From Streptomyces showdoensis (GTDB lineage: Bacteria > Actinomycetota > Actinomycetes > Streptomycetales > Streptomycetaceae): 64,000 nt of DNA. The stretch spans positions 3,839,501-3,903,500 of the forward strand of contig NZ_BAAAXG010000026.1 in NCBI RefSeq assembly GCF_039535475.1, given 5' to 3'. Shown piece after piece: positions 41,478-50,435 of the stretch. The notes beneath the pieces were generated by a model. That model was not told where the DNA came from and searched no databases. It saw only the letters and a list, made by a program, of their open reading frames with translations. Every line of letters begins with the position of its first letter. Position 1 is the first letter of the stretch. A program made the position numbers and the translations under genes.

Positions 41478-43013
41478 TTAGCGGCGGACCGCCGCCAGCG
41501 CGTCGACGATGCCCGCGCCGTAGAAGCCGTTCTTGTTCTTGCCGCCCTCGCACACCGCGTCGACCTTGCCGTCGCCCTCGATGTCGTACGGGTTGGTGCA
41601 CGCGTGCTCGTCGGCCTGGACGTACAGCAGCGCCTTCAGGGCCGCCGGCGAGGCGTACGGGTGGGTCGACTTCAGCAGCGCGAGGACGCCCGCCACGTGC
41701 GGCGAGGCCATCGAGGTGCCGGCCTTGTAGTTGTAGCCGCCGTTGACCGTGGTCGACAGGATGCGGCCGTTGACCGCCGGGGCGTCCGGGGTCTGGTACT
41801 CGGTGCGGTCGCCGCCGGGCGCCGCCACGTCGATGACGCCGAGACCGTAGTTGGAGTACGAGGACTTCAGGCCCTTGGCGCCGGTCGCGGAGACCGTCAC
41901 CACGCCCGGCAGCTGGGCCGGGTAGTCGAAGCACTCCTTCGGGTTGATGACCCGGTCGCCGGGGGTGCTGTCGTTCGGGCTGCTGCCGTCCAGGATCGAG
42001 TCGGCCGCGAGGTCGAACTTCGAGTTGCCGGCCGCCGCCACGTTGACCGTGCCCTTGCGCTCCGCGTAGCGGGTCGCACGGGTGACCGCCTCGATGAGGG
42101 CCTTCTGGTCCTCGTCGTTCTTGCAGGCGAACATCCACGGGTCGGTGTAGTAGCTGTTGTTCGTGATGTCGATGCCGTTCTCGGCCGCCCACACGAAGCC
42201 GCAGACCACGGCCTCGGTGTAGAAGAAGCCGTCCGGCGTCGACACCTTGATGCCGGCCAGCTTGACGCCCGGCGCGACACCGGTGACGCCGACGCCGTTC
42301 TTGGCGGCGCCGATCGTGCCCGCGACGTGCGTGCCGTGGTCGGACTCGCCCGCGTTGGGGCGCCACGAGCCGGGGGTGGTGTCGGCCTTGCCGCTCACGC
42401 AGTTGGCGGACGCCTTGGCGTCGAAGTTCGGCGCCAGGTCCGGGTGGGTGTCGTCCACGCCGGTGTCGATGATGCCGACCGTGACGCGCTTGCTGCCCAG
42501 CGTCTTCTGGTGGGCCTTGTCCGCCTTGATGGCCGGCAGGTCCCACTGCAGCGGCTCCAGCGGGTCCTGCTCGTCCGTGGCGGCGGCCGCGGCGGCCTTC
42601 ACCTCGGCCGGGGTGAGCGCCTGGGCGCCCTCGTCGACGGCGTCGTCCTGGGCGGCCTTCAGCGGCGCCGTACGGGTCGCGCCGGCCGAGACCACGCCAC
42701 GCACCTGGCGGATCGACTGGGCGAACTCCGGGTTCTTGGAGTGGACGACGATGACGCCTATCTGGTCGTAGGACACGACCACTTCACCACCGGCGCGGGC
42801 GATCGCCTTCTTCACCGAGGCGGCCGTCCAGCGGCCCCCCTCGACGTTGACGACGTACGACAGCTGCGGGCCGTCGGTGGAAACGGCGGCCTTGACGTCA
42901 CTCAGCTCCGCGGCGGAGGCGGCGCCGGAGGGCAGGAAGCCGAGCGAGGCCGTGAGCGCGAGACCAACCGGCAGAGCGAGTACTCGGCCGCGCCTCGATC
43001 CCAGATGAGCCAT
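41478..43013 (-). CDS. Secreted subtilisin-like serine protease (S8)
   Basis: A 511-residue preproprotein: signal peptide (about 1-34, ending GAASAA), an inhibitor-like prodomain (about 38-150), and an S8 catalytic domain. The triad is visible: Asp in VGIIDTGVDDTHP (about 181), His in DHGTHVAGTIG (about 226) and Ser in AGTSMASPHVAG (about 440), with the oxyanion Asn in AAAGNSK. The C-terminal region is Gly/Lys-rich (YGAGIVDALAAVRR) without further domains. It is probably exported and matured by prodomain cleavage. ATG 43013. Confidence 0.93.
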   Translation of the reverse strand: MAHLGSRRGRVLALPVGLALTASLGFLPSGAASAAELSDVKAAVSTDGPQLSYVVNVEGGRWTAASVKKAIARAGGEVVVSYDQIGVIVVHSKNPEFAQSIRQVRGVVSAGATRTAPLKAAQDDAVDEGAQALTPAEVKAAAAAATDEQDPLEPLQWDLPAIKADKAHQKTLGSKRVTVGIIDTGVDDTHPDLAPNFDAKASANCVSGKADTTPGSWRPNAGESDHGTHVAGTIGAAKNGVGVTGVAPGVKLAGIKVSTPDGFFYTEAVVCGFVWAAENGIDITNNSYYTDPWMFACKNDEDQKALIEAVTRATRYAERKGTVNVAAAGNSKFDLAADSILDGSSPNDSTPGDRVINPKECFDYPAQLPGVVTVSATGAKGLKSSYSNYGLGVIDVAAPGGDRTEYQTPDAPAVNGRILSTTVNGGYNYKAGTSMASPHVAGVLALLKSTHPYASPAALKALLYVQADEHACTNPYDIEGDGKVDAVCEGGKNKNGFYGAGIVDALAAVRR

Positions 43014-43090
43014 GGGTTCTCCACATCATCCGTCTGTACTGTCCGCGCGCCGATTGCATGCGAACAGGTGCATGACGAGTGAAGCTATCG

Positions 43091-43139
43091 CCGATCTTCC
43101 CCGCGATTCAATGAGTTGAGAAGACTTCATGAAGATCGG
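43091..43139. promoter_or_regulatory. Long inverted repeat between subtilase and DUF485 genes
   Basis: CCGATCTTC (43091-43099) and GAAGATCGG (43131-43139) are perfect 9-base arms around a 31-base centre. The centre contains a second, imperfect repeat (TTCAATGA and TCATGAA). It lies about 80 bases from the subtilase start and 150 bases before the DUF485 gene. Confidence 0.5.
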
Positions 43140-43285
43140 GCAAAAGAAATCCACCGCGTGAACCGCTTCGCCACGCCCTCCGTGCCGTTGAGCAGGGGAG
43201 GGGCTCCCTCCCGGAAGCCCCCGCTCCGCACCTCAGTGAGGCCCCCTTGTCCAAGCCGCCCGCCCCCGCGTCACGAGGAGATTCC

Positions 43286-43660
43286 GTGGCTACCGAAGCA
43301 CCGCCGCCGCCGAGAAACGGCACGGAGACCGACAGCGGTCCCGCCCAGCCCACCACGGAGCGGTTCATCGAGGTCCAGGAGGGCGAGGAGTTCGGCGAAC
43401 TGCGCCGCACCTACCGGTCCTTCGCCTTCCCGCTGACGATCGCCTTCATCACCTGGTACCTGCTGTACGTCCTGCTCTGCAACTACGCGGGCGACTTCAT
43501 GGGCACCAAGGTCTTCGGCAACATCAACGTGGCCCTCGTCCTCGGCCTCGGCCAGTTCGCCACCACCTTCCTCATCGCCTGGCTCTACTCGCGGCACGCG
43601 GCCCACCGCCTGGACCCGAAGGCCGAAGCCATCAAGGCGCGCATGGAGGCCGACGCATGA
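43286..43660 (+). CDS. DUF485 family membrane protein
   Basis: A 124-residue protein: a 45-residue hydrophilic N-terminus, the DUF485 start FGELRRTYRSFAFPLTIAFITWYLLYVLLCNYAGDFMGTKV (about 49-89), and a second helix (VALVLGLGQFATTFLIAWLYSRHA). DUF485 proteins accompany ActP/MctC-type solute:sodium symporters and are probably their small subunit. GTG 43286 follows GAGGAG. Its stop overlaps the symporter ATG by 4 bases, confirming the pairing. Confidence 0.88.
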   Translation: MATEAPPPPRNGTETDSGPAQPTTERFIEVQEGEEFGELRRTYRSFAFPLTIAFITWYLLYVLLCNYAGDFMGTKVFGNINVALVLGLGQFATTFLIAWLYSRHAAHRLDPKAEAIKARMEADA

Positions 43661-45294
43661 GCACCCCCGCCGACACCACCCTGCTGCTCGCCGCCGGCGG
43701 CGGCGCGAGCGAGCACCGCCCGCTGATCATCGGGCTCTTCGCGGCCTTCGTGGTGGCCACCCTGATCATCACCGTCTGGGCCGGCCGCCAGACCCGCAGC
43801 GCCGCCGACTTCTACGCGGGCGGCCGCCAGTTCACCGGCTTCCAGAACGGCCTCGCGATCTCCGGCGACTACATGTCCGCCGCGTCCTTCCTCGGCATCG
43901 CCGGAGCCATCGCCCTCTTCGGCTACGACGGCTTCCTCTACTCCATCGGCTTCCTCGTCGCCTGGCTCGTCGCCCTGCTCCTGGTCGCCGAACCGCTCCG
44001 CAACTCCGGCCGCTTCACCATGGGCGACGTCCTCGCCTACCGGATGCGCCAGCGCCCCGTCCGCACCGCGGCCGGCACCTCCACCATCGTCGTCTCGATC
44101 TTCTACCTGCTCGCCCAGATGGCCGGCGCCGGCGTCCTCGTCTCGCTGCTGCTCGGCATCACCAGCGACGGCGGCAAGGTCGCCATCGTCGCCCTGGTCG
44201 GCGTCCTGATGATCGTGTACGTGACGATCGGCGGCATGAAGGGCACCACCTGGGTGCAGATGGTCAAGGCCGTGCTGCTCATCGCCGGCACGCTCCTGAT
44301 CACCTTCCTCATCCTGCTGAAGTTCCACTTCAACGTCTCCGAGCTGCTCGGCGCCGCCGCCTCCAACAGCGGCAAGGGCGAGGCCTTCCTCAAGCCCGGC
44401 CTCAAGTACGGCGCCACCGGCGTCTCGAAGCTGGACTTCCTCTCGCTCGGCATCGCGCTCGTGCTCGGCACGGCCGGCCTGCCGCACATCCTCATCCGCT
44501 TCTACACGGTGCCCACCGCCAAGGCCGCCCGTAAGTCGGTCAACTGGGCCATCGGCATCATCGGCGCCTTCTACCTGATGACGATCGTCCTCGGCTTCGG
44601 CGCCGCCGCCCTGCTCAAGAACGGCGACATCATCGCCTCCAACAAGGCCGGCAACACCGCGGCCCCGCTCGCCGCCCTGGAGATCGGCGGAGGCGCCGGC
44701 TCGACCGGCGGCGCGATCCTGCTCGCCGTCATCTCCGCCGTCGCCTTCGCGACCATCCTCGCCGTCGTCGCCGGCCTCACCCTCGCCTCGTCCTCGTCGT
44801 TCGCGCACGACATCTACGCCAACGTCATCCGCCGCGGCCAGGCCACCGAGAAGGAGGAGGTGCGGGCCGCCCGCTGGGCCACCGTCCTCATCGGCATCGT
44901 CTCGATCGCCCTCGGCGCCCTCGCCCGCGACCTCAACGTCGCCGGCCTGGTCGCCCTCGCCTTCGCCGTCGCCGCCTCCGCCAACCTGCCGACGATCCTC
45001 TACAGCCTCTTCTGGAAGCGCTTCACCACCACCGGAGCGCTCTGGTCGATCTACGGCGGCCTGGTCTCCGCGGTCGTCCTGGTGCTGTTCTCGCCGGTCG
45101 TCTCCGGCAAGCCCACCTCGATGTTCAAGACCGTGGACTTCTACTGGTTCCCGCTGGAGAACCCCGGCCTCGTCTCCATCCCGCTCGGCTTCCTGCTCGG
45201 CTGGCTCGGCTCGGTCCTCTCCAAGGAGGAGCCGGACAAGGGCAAGTACGCGGAGCTGGAGGTCAAGTCCCTCACCGGCGTCGGAGCGCACTGA
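43657..45294 (+). CDS. Solute:sodium symporter family, acetate permease (ActP/MctC-like)
   Basis: A 545-residue membrane protein with about 13 helices of the LeuT-fold SSS family. Landmarks: GRQTRSAADFYAGGRQFTGFQNGLAISGDYMSAASFLG (about 45-82), TMGDVLAYRMRQRP, and LPHILIRFYTVPTAKAARKSVNWAIG (about 279-304). The family imports short monocarboxylates such as acetate or pyruvate with sodium or protons. It is coupled to the DUF485 protein upstream and followed by a strong hairpin at 45320, so the two form a complete operon. Confidence 0.92.
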   Translation: MSTPADTTLLLAAGGGASEHRPLIIGLFAAFVVATLIITVWAGRQTRSAADFYAGGRQFTGFQNGLAISGDYMSAASFLGIAGAIALFGYDGFLYSIGFLVAWLVALLLVAEPLRNSGRFTMGDVLAYRMRQRPVRTAAGTSTIVVSIFYLLAQMAGAGVLVSLLLGITSDGGKVAIVALVGVLMIVYVTIGGMKGTTWVQMVKAVLLIAGTLLITFLILLKFHFNVSELLGAAASNSGKGEAFLKPGLKYGATGVSKLDFLSLGIALVLGTAGLPHILIRFYTVPTAKAARKSVNWAIGIIGAFYLMTIVLGFGAAALLKNGDIIASNKAGNTAAPLAALEIGGGAGSTGGAILLAVISAVAFATILAVVAGLTLASSSSFAHDIYANVIRRGQATEKEEVRAARWATVLIGIVSIALGALARDLNVAGLVALAFAVAASANLPTILYSLFWKRFTTTGALWSIYGGLVSAVVLVLFSPVVSGKPTSMFKTVDFYWFPLENPGLVSIPLGFLLGWLGSVLSKEEPDKGKYAELEVKSLTGVGAH

Positions 45295-45319
45295 TCCGTA
45301 TACGTTCCGCGACCGCCCG

Positions 45320-45353
45320 CCGGCCGCGTCGTAGAGTTCTACGACGCGGCCGG
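45320..45353 (+). terminator. 16-bp perfect hairpin after the symporter gene
   Basis: The arm 45320-45335 is perfectly complementary to 45338-45353 around a 2-base centre, 25 bases after the symporter stop. Confidence 0.88.
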
Positions 45354-45482
45354 TCCGGTCCTCGTGACAATCGGGCCGTGCCCCGTGTCCGACCGGTCAC
45401 GTAGGCTCGAACGAGAAGCGACCGGAAGATCCGGCGGAACGGTCCGGCCCAACGGACCGGCAGAAGAAGGGGAGGGGGCCCA

Positions 45483-46472
45483 GTGCTCATCGACACCTAC
45501 GGGCGGGTCGCCACCGACCTGCGCGTCTCCCTGACCGACCGGTGCAACCTGCGGTGCACGTACTGCATGCCGGAAGAGGGTCTGCAGTGGCTGGCCAAGC
45601 CCGATCTGCTCACCGACGACGAGATCGTCCGGCTGATCCGGATCGCCGTCACCGAGCTGGGCGTCACCGAGGTCCGCTTCACCGGCGGCGAGCCGCTGCT
45701 CCGCCCCGGCCTGGTCGGGATCGTCGAGCGCTGCGCCGCCCTGGAGCCCCGGCCCCGGATGTCGCTCACCACCAACGGCATCGGCCTCAAGCGCACCGCC
45801 GCCGCCCTGAAGGCGGCCGGCCTCGACCGGGTCAACGTCTCGCTCGACACCCTGCGCCCCGAGGTCTTCAAGACCCTCACCCGCCGCGACCGGCACCACG
45901 ACGTCCTCGACGGCATGGCCGCCGCCCGCGAGGCCGGACTCACCCCGGTCAAGGTCAACGCCGTCCTGATGCCCGGACTCAACGACGACGAGGCCCCCGA
46001 CCTGCTGGCCTGGGCGATCGCCGAGGGCTACGAGCTCCGCTTCATCGAGCAGATGCCCCTCGACGCCCAGCACGGCTGGAAGCGCGACGGCATGATCACC
46101 GCCGGGGACATCCTGGAGTCGCTGCGCACCCGCTTCGAGCTGACCGCCGAGGGCGAGGGCGAGCGCGGTTCGGCCCCCGCCGAGCGCTGGGTCGTCGACG
46201 GCGGCCCGCACACGGTCGGCGTCATCGCCTCCGTCACCCGCCCGTTCTGCCGGGCCTGCGACCGCACCCGGCTCACCGCCGACGGCCAGGTGCGGACCTG
46301 TCTGTTCGCCACCGAGGAGACCGACCTGCGGGCCGCGCTGCGCTCGGACGCGCCGGACGCGGTGATAGCGGAGATCTGGCGGAAGGCGATGTGGGGCAAG
46401 AAGGCCGGCTCGGGCCTGGACGACCCGAGCTTCCTCCAGCCGGACCGCCCGATGTCAGCGATCGGCGGCTGA
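45483..46472 (+). CDS. moaA: GTP 3',8-cyclase, molybdenum cofactor synthesis
   Basis: A 329-residue radical-SAM enzyme that rearranges GTP in the first step of molybdopterin synthesis. The N-terminal [4Fe-4S] cluster ligands are C21, C25 and C28 (CNLRCTYC); the C-terminal cluster ligands lie in FCRACDRTRL...TCLF (about 255-275). The essential Gly-Gly end is present (SAIGG). The GTG at 45483 follows GGGGAGGGGG, with a 7-bp hairpin (45440-45459) just upstream. Its 3' end overlaps the convergent small gene by 18 bases. No other moa genes are in the window. Confidence 0.95.
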   Translation: MLIDTYGRVATDLRVSLTDRCNLRCTYCMPEEGLQWLAKPDLLTDDEIVRLIRIAVTELGVTEVRFTGGEPLLRPGLVGIVERCAALEPRPRMSLTTNGIGLKRTAAALKAAGLDRVNVSLDTLRPEVFKTLTRRDRHHDVLDGMAAAREAGLTPVKVNAVLMPGLNDDEAPDLLAWAIAEGYELRFIEQMPLDAQHGWKRDGMITAGDILESLRTRFELTAEGEGERGSAPAERWVVDGGPHTVGVIASVTRPFCRACDRTRLTADGQVRTCLFATEETDLRAALRSDAPDAVIAEIWRKAMWGKKAGSGLDDPSFLQPDRPMSAIGG

Positions 46473-46694
46473 CTCCCCGTCCCAGTCGGCGAACGGGACG
46501 ACGTCCTTCAGGAAGCCCCGTACGCCCAGGAACTGGGAGAGGTGCTCGCGGTGCTCCTCGCACGCGAGCCAGGTCTTGCGCCGCTCCGGCGTGTGCAGCT
46601 TGGGGTTGTTCCAGGCGAGGACCCAGACGGCATCGGCCCGGCAGCCCTTGGCGGAACAGATCGGCTTCTCTTCACTCACTGGACCGTTGATCAC
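46455..46694 (-). CDS. Small conserved Cys-containing protein
   Basis: A 79-residue soluble protein with CSAKGCRADA near the N-terminus and WLACEEHREHL in the middle, four Cys/His groups compatible with a small zinc site, and an acidic end DWDGESAADR. I recognise it only as a widespread actinobacterial hypothetical. GTG 46694 has GGAGAA 7 bases upstream; GTG 46679 is an alternative. It ends inside moaA on the opposite strand. Its 5' leader has a strong hairpin (46717-46752). Confidence 0.75.
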   Translation of the reverse strand: MINGPVSEEKPICSAKGCRADAVWVLAWNNPKLHTPERRKTWLACEEHREHLSQFLGVRGFLKDVVPFADWDGESAADR

Positions 46695-46716
46695 GGGAAC
46701 ATTCTCCAGCAAGGGC

Positions 46717-46752
46717 GATGCCGAGCAGCCACGGGGGGAGCTGCCCGGCATC
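46717..46752 (-). promoter_or_regulatory. Hairpin in the leader of the small Cys protein gene
   Basis: GATGCCG plus GCAGC pairs with GCTGC plus CGGCATC, 12 base pairs with one mismatch, 22 bases before the start codon. A second small stem (CCGTC/GACGG) lies further upstream. It may regulate translation, or it may end an upstream transcript. Confidence 0.45.
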
Positions 46753-46863
46753 GGTCCGTCGCTCCGACGGGGGATGCGGAGCGCGTAGGCAGTATGTCAC
46801 GGCCTATGGGGTGCGGTGCACCGGAACTTCATGATTGATCTGAGCATTTCTTGAGCTTCGCGC

Positions 46864-47199
46864 TCACGCTGCGTGATCGTTCTCGTCGCCCCGGCGTTCC
46901 GCATCGGCCTCCAGCGCGGGCCGCACCGGAGGGGGGATGAAGGTGGAGGGAAGGGACGGAGGGGTCTCGCGTCCGGCGTTGGCGATCACCACGGCGATGT
47001 AGGGGAGCAGGGCGCCGACCACGAGCGCCACGATGGCCACGTACCGCTCCACGTTCCACAGCGAGGCGGCGGCGATCACCGACAGCGTGCGGATCGACAT
47101 GGAGATGACGTACCGCCGCTGCCGGCCCCGGACGTCCTCCGCAAGGCCCTGCCGGGCGCCGGTGATCCGGAAGACCTCGGTTCCGCCATGCTTCCGCAT
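46864..47199 (-). CDS. DUF3099 family membrane protein
   Basis: A 111-residue protein with the DUF3099 layout: a short N-terminus EVFRITGARQGLAEDVRGRQRRYVISMSIRT, then two hydrophobic helices (about 32-49 and 52-72) and a Pro/acid tail. The RITGA...RYxxSMxIRxxxF-like start is characteristic. Function unknown. ATG 47199, with an in-frame GTG at 47208 as alternative. It is transcribed away from the stress membrane protein at 47368. Confidence 0.8.
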   Translation of the reverse strand: MRKHGGTEVFRITGARQGLAEDVRGRQRRYVISMSIRTLSVIAAASLWNVERYVAIVALVVGALLPYIAVVIANAGRETPPSLPSTFIPPPVRPALEADAERRGDENDHAA

Positions 47200-47367
47200 C
47201 ACACCCACCACCCACGAGACGTGCCGGACTCTCCCCGGTCCGTTCCTGCTTCCACGGTACGCCCGTCGTGCCGGGCGGAGGAGACCGGGGCACGTATGGA
47301 GCCGTCCGACATGCGCCGTATGGCCCAGGGCCCGAGACTGGGCACACATGCGCACGAGGAGGCGACG

Positions 47368-47643
47368 ATGGGTTGGTTGTGGGCGATCATTGTGGGCTTC
47401 GTCCTGGGTCTGATCGCGAAGGCGATCCTTCCGGGCAAGCAGCAGATCCCGCTGTGGCTGACGACCGTGTTCGGCATTGTCGGAAGCGTGCTGGGCAACG
47501 CGGTCGCGACCTGGATCGGGGTCAACGACACCAAGGGCATCGACTGGACCCGTCATCTGCTCCAGCTCATCGGCGCGGTCGCGGTGGTGGGCGTGGGGGA
47601 CATGCTGTGGGCCTCGATGAAGGGCAACAAGCAGCGGACGTGA
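47368..47643 (+). CDS. GlsB/YeaQ/YmgE family stress-response membrane protein
   Basis: A 91-residue protein with three hydrophobic, Gly-rich helices (LWAIIVGFVLGLIAKAILPG, LTTVFGIVGSVLGNAVATWIG, LLQLIGAVAVVGVGDMLW), the transglycosylase-associated protein fold. Members are induced by general or envelope stress. ATG 47368 is fixed by GAGGAGG 6 bases upstream. A bidirectional hairpin at 47664 separates it from the convergent tyrS. Confidence 0.85.
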   Translation: MGWLWAIIVGFVLGLIAKAILPGKQQIPLWLTTVFGIVGSVLGNAVATWIGVNDTKGIDWTRHLLQLIGAVAVVGVGDMLWASMKGNKQRT

Positions 47644-47663
47644 CCCGCGCGGCACGGACGACC

Positions 47664-47703
47664 GAGGGCCCGGTACGGCGCACCGCGCGCGTACCGGGCC
47701 CTC
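47664..47703. terminator. 14-bp hairpin between the stress protein gene and tyrS
   Basis: GAGGGCCCGGTACG (47664-47677) pairs with CGTACCGGGCCCTC (47690-47703) with a 12-base loop. It lies between two convergent genes and can serve both. Confidence 0.85.
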
Positions 47704-47721
47704 CGCCCGTACGGGGCCGGA

Positions 47722-48987
47722 CTAGCCGACGAACTCGATCGCGGCCAGGTTCTTCTTGCCCCGGCGCAGCACCAGCCAGCGGCCGTGCAGCAGCTCGTCC
47801 GCCGACACCTCGGCGTCCTCGGCGGTCACCTTGACGTTGTTCACGTAGGCGCCGCCCTCCTTCACCGTGCGACGGGCGCCCGACTTGCTCGGCGCGAGGC
47901 CGACCTCGGTGAAGAGGTCCACCACCTGGCCGAGCTCCGACACCTGCGCGTGCGGCAGCTCGGAGAGGGCAGCGGCGAGGGTCGCCGGGTCCAGCCCGGA
48001 CAGCTCGCCCTGGCCGAACAGCGCCTTGGAGGCGTCGATGACGGCCTGGCACTGGTCGGCGCCGTGCACGAGGGCGGTGAGCTCCTCGGCCAGCGCGCGC
48101 TGGGCGGTACGGGCCTGCGGCCGCTCCGCCGTCAGCTTCTCCAGCTCCTCCAGCTCCTCGCGGGACTTGAAGGACAGGATCCGCAGGTAGGTGGAGATGT
48201 CGCGGTCGTCCACGTTCAGCCAGAACTGGTAGAACGCGTACGGCGTGGTCATCTCCGGGTCCAGCCAGACGGCGCCGCTCTCGGTCTTGCCGAACTTGGT
48301 GCCGTCGGCCTTGACCATCAGTGGGGTCGCCAGCGCGTGGACCTTGGCCTCCGGCTCCAGCCGGTGGATCAGGTCGAGGCCCGCCACCAGGTTGCCCCAC
48401 TGGTCGGAGCCGCCCTGCTGCAGCGTGCAGCCGTGACGCCGGTACAGCTCCAGGAAGTCCATGCCCTGGAGCAGCTGGTAGCTGAACTCGGTGTAGCTGA
48501 TGCCCTGCTCGGACTCCAGGCGCCGGGCGACGGAGTCCTTGGTCAGCATCTTGTTGACCCGGAAGTGCTTGCCGATGTCCCGCAGGAACTCGATCGCCGA
48601 CAGGCCGGCGGTCCAGTCCAGGTTGTTCACCATGACCGCGGCGTTCTCGCCCTCGAAGGAGAGGAACGGCTCGATCTGCGTGCGCAGCCGGTTCACCCAG
48701 TTGGCGACCGTCTCGGGGTCGTTCAGGGTGCGCTCGGCGGTCGGCCGCGGGTCGCCGATCTGGCCGGTGGCCCCGCCGACCAGCGCCAGCGGCCGGTGCC
48801 CGGCCTGCTGGAGCCGGCGGACGGTGAGCACCTGGACCAGGTGGCCGACGTGGAGACTGGGCGCGGTCGGGTCGAAACCGCAATAGAACGTGACGGGACC
48901 GTCCGCGAGGGCCTTGCGCAGGGCCTCTTCGTCGGTGGACTGGGCGAAGAGCCCACGCCACTTCAGCTCGTCGACGATGTCGGTCAC
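47722..48987 (-). CDS. tyrS: Tyrosyl-tRNA synthetase
   Basis: A 421-residue class I synthetase charging tRNA-Tyr. The HIGH-like motif is HVGH (about residues 46-49, in [13 protein letters not shown]), the tyrosine-binding block is [30 protein letters not shown] (about 168-197), and the KMSKS-like motif is KFGKTESG (about 230-237). A C-terminal S4 RNA-binding domain follows ([35 protein letters not shown]). The GTG start at 48987 has GAGGAG upstream. The leader is only about 57 bases, and no T-box is present. Confidence 0.95.
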   Translation of the reverse strand: MTDIVDELKWRGLFAQSTDEEALRKALADGPVTFYCGFDPTAPSLHVGHLVQVLTVRRLQQAGHRPLALVGGATGQIGDPRPTAERTLNDPETVANWVNRLRTQIEPFLSFEGENAAVMVNNLDWTAGLSAIEFLRDIGKHFRVNKMLTKDSVARRLESEQGISYTEFSYQLLQGMDFLELYRRHGCTLQQGGSDQWGNLVAGLDLIHRLEPEAKVHALATPLMVKADGTKFGKTESGAVWLDPEMTTPYAFYQFWLNVDDRDISTYLRILSFKSREELEELEKLTAERPQARTAQRALAEELTALVHGADQCQAVIDASKALFGQGELSGLDPATLAAALSELPHAQVSELGQVVDLFTEVGLAPSKSGARRTVKEGGAYVNNVKVTAEDAEVSADELLHGRWLVLRRGKKNLAAIEFVG

Positions 48988-49043
48988 GTCGTCCGTCTCC
49001 TCGTGATCCTGGATGGAATGGCTTCCCGGCCAGTCTAGGCGGG

Positions 49044-50435
49044 TCAGACGCCCTTGCTGACCGAGCTCATGTTGAAGTCGGGCACCCGCAGGGCGGGCAT
49101 CGCGGCCCGGGTGAACCAGTCGCTCCACTCGCGCGGCAGCGTCTTCTCCGTCCGGCCCGCCTCGGTGGCCCGCGACAGCAGGTCCACCGGCGACTCGTTG
49201 AACCGGAAGTTGTTCACCTCGCCGACCACCTCGCCGTTCTCGACGAGGTAGACGCCGTCCCGGGTCAGGCCGGTGAGCAGCAGCGTCGCCGGATCGACCT
49301 CGCGGATGTACCAGAGGCAGGTCAGCAGCAGGCCGCGCTCGGTGGCCGCGACCATCTCCTCCAGGGAGCGCTCGCCGCCGCCGTCCAGGATCAGGTTCCC
49401 GGCTCCCGGCGCCACGGGCAACCGAGTAAGCCCCGCGGTGTGCCGGGTGGTGATCAGATGGGCCAGCTTCCCGTCCCGTACCCAGTCCACCGGGGAGATC
49501 GGCAGACCGTTGTCGAAGACGGAGGAGTCGTCGCCGGAGGAGTGGGCGATCACGAACGGGGCCGACTCCAGGCCCGGCTCGTTCGGGTCGCTGCGCAGGG
49601 TCAGCGGCAGCGGCGAGAGGGTCTCGCCGAGCCGGGTGCCGCCGCCGGGCTTGGAGAAGACCGTCCGGCCCTCCACCGCGTCCCGGGCCGTGGAGGACCA
49701 CAGCTGGTAGATCAGGAGGTCGGCCACGGCGGTCGGCGGCAGCAGCGTCTCGTACCGGCCGGCGGGCAGCTCGATCCGGCGCTCCGCCCAGCCGAGCCGG
49801 ACGGCGAGCTCGGCGTCGAGCGCGGCCGGGTCGACGTCCTTGAAGTCGCGGGTCGAGCGGCCGGCCCACGCGGAGCGCGAGCGGTCGGGCGACTTGGCGT
49901 TGAGCTCCAGGGTGCCCTTCGGCTGGTCGTGCCGCAGCCGCAGCCCGGTGGACGTGCCGAGGTAGCTGGAGGTGAACTCGTGGTTGGCGAATCCGTACAG
50001 TTCCCGGCCGCCGGCCCGGGCCCGGGCGAAGGCCTCGCCGAGCGCGGGCGCGAAGGCGTCGAAGACCGCGGAGCTCGTCTCGGCCGGCGCGTCCGTGAAG
50101 TCCGGCGAGGAGGGCACCCCCGTCACCAGCGGCTGCGCGTCCTCGGCGGGACCGGCGGCCCGCGCGGCCGCCTCCGCCTCGCGGACCAGCGGCTCCAGGT
50201 CGGCGGCGGTCACGGCCGAGCGCGAGACGACGCCCGAGGCGGTGCCCTGGGCGCCGTCCACGGTGGCGATCACGGTGAGGGTGCGGCCGCGGGTGACGCC
50301 GTTGGTGGTGAGCGCGTTCCCGGCCCAGCGCAGATTGGCCGAGGACTCCTCGTCGGCGATGACGACGCAGCCGTCCGCCCGGGACAGCTCCAGGGCCTTC
50401 TCGACGATCTCGTACGGCTTGCTGACGCGGCTCAT
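49044..50435 (-). CDS. tldE: TldD/PmbA family metallopeptidase subunit (TldE)
   Basis: A 463-residue PmbA/TldE-like protein, the partner of the metal-dependent TldD protease. It lacks the HExxxH of TldD, as expected of the E subunit, and shows the family blocks [22 protein letters not shown] (about 36-57), [25 protein letters not shown] and [60 protein letters not shown] near the C-terminus. TldD/E process peptides such as microcins or toxin-antitoxin components. Its ATG overlaps the tldD stop by 4 bases. Confidence 0.92.
   Translation of the reverse strand: MSRVSKPYEIVEKALELSRADGCVVIADEESSANLRWAGNALTTNGVTRGRTLTVIATVDGAQGTASGVVSRSAVTAADLEPLVREAEAAARAAGPAEDAQPLVTGVPSSPDFTDAPAETSSAVFDAFAPALGEAFARARAGGRELYGFANHEFTSSYLGTSTGLRLRHDQPKGTLELNAKSPDRSRSAWAGRSTRDFKDVDPAALDAELAVRLGWAERRIELPAGRYETLLPPTAVADLLIYQLWSSTARDAVEGRTVFSKPGGGTRLGETLSPLPLTLRSDPNEPGLESAPFVIAHSSGDDSSVFDNGLPISPVDWVRDGKLAHLITTRHTAGLTRLPVAPGAGNLILDGGGERSLEEMVAATERGLLLTCLWYIREVDPATLLLTGLTRDGVYLVENGEVVGEVNNFRFNESPVDLLSRATEAGRTEKTLPREWSDWFTRAAMPALRVPDFNMSSVSKGV

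Noticed and set aside
46573..46788. Short plus-strand frame across the small Cys protein gene
   Set aside because: It reads through the antisense of a conserved protein and has no ribosome binding site.
48987..49043. T-box leader before tyrS
   Set aside because: The gap to tldE is only 57 bases and has no specifier-type stem or antiterminator.
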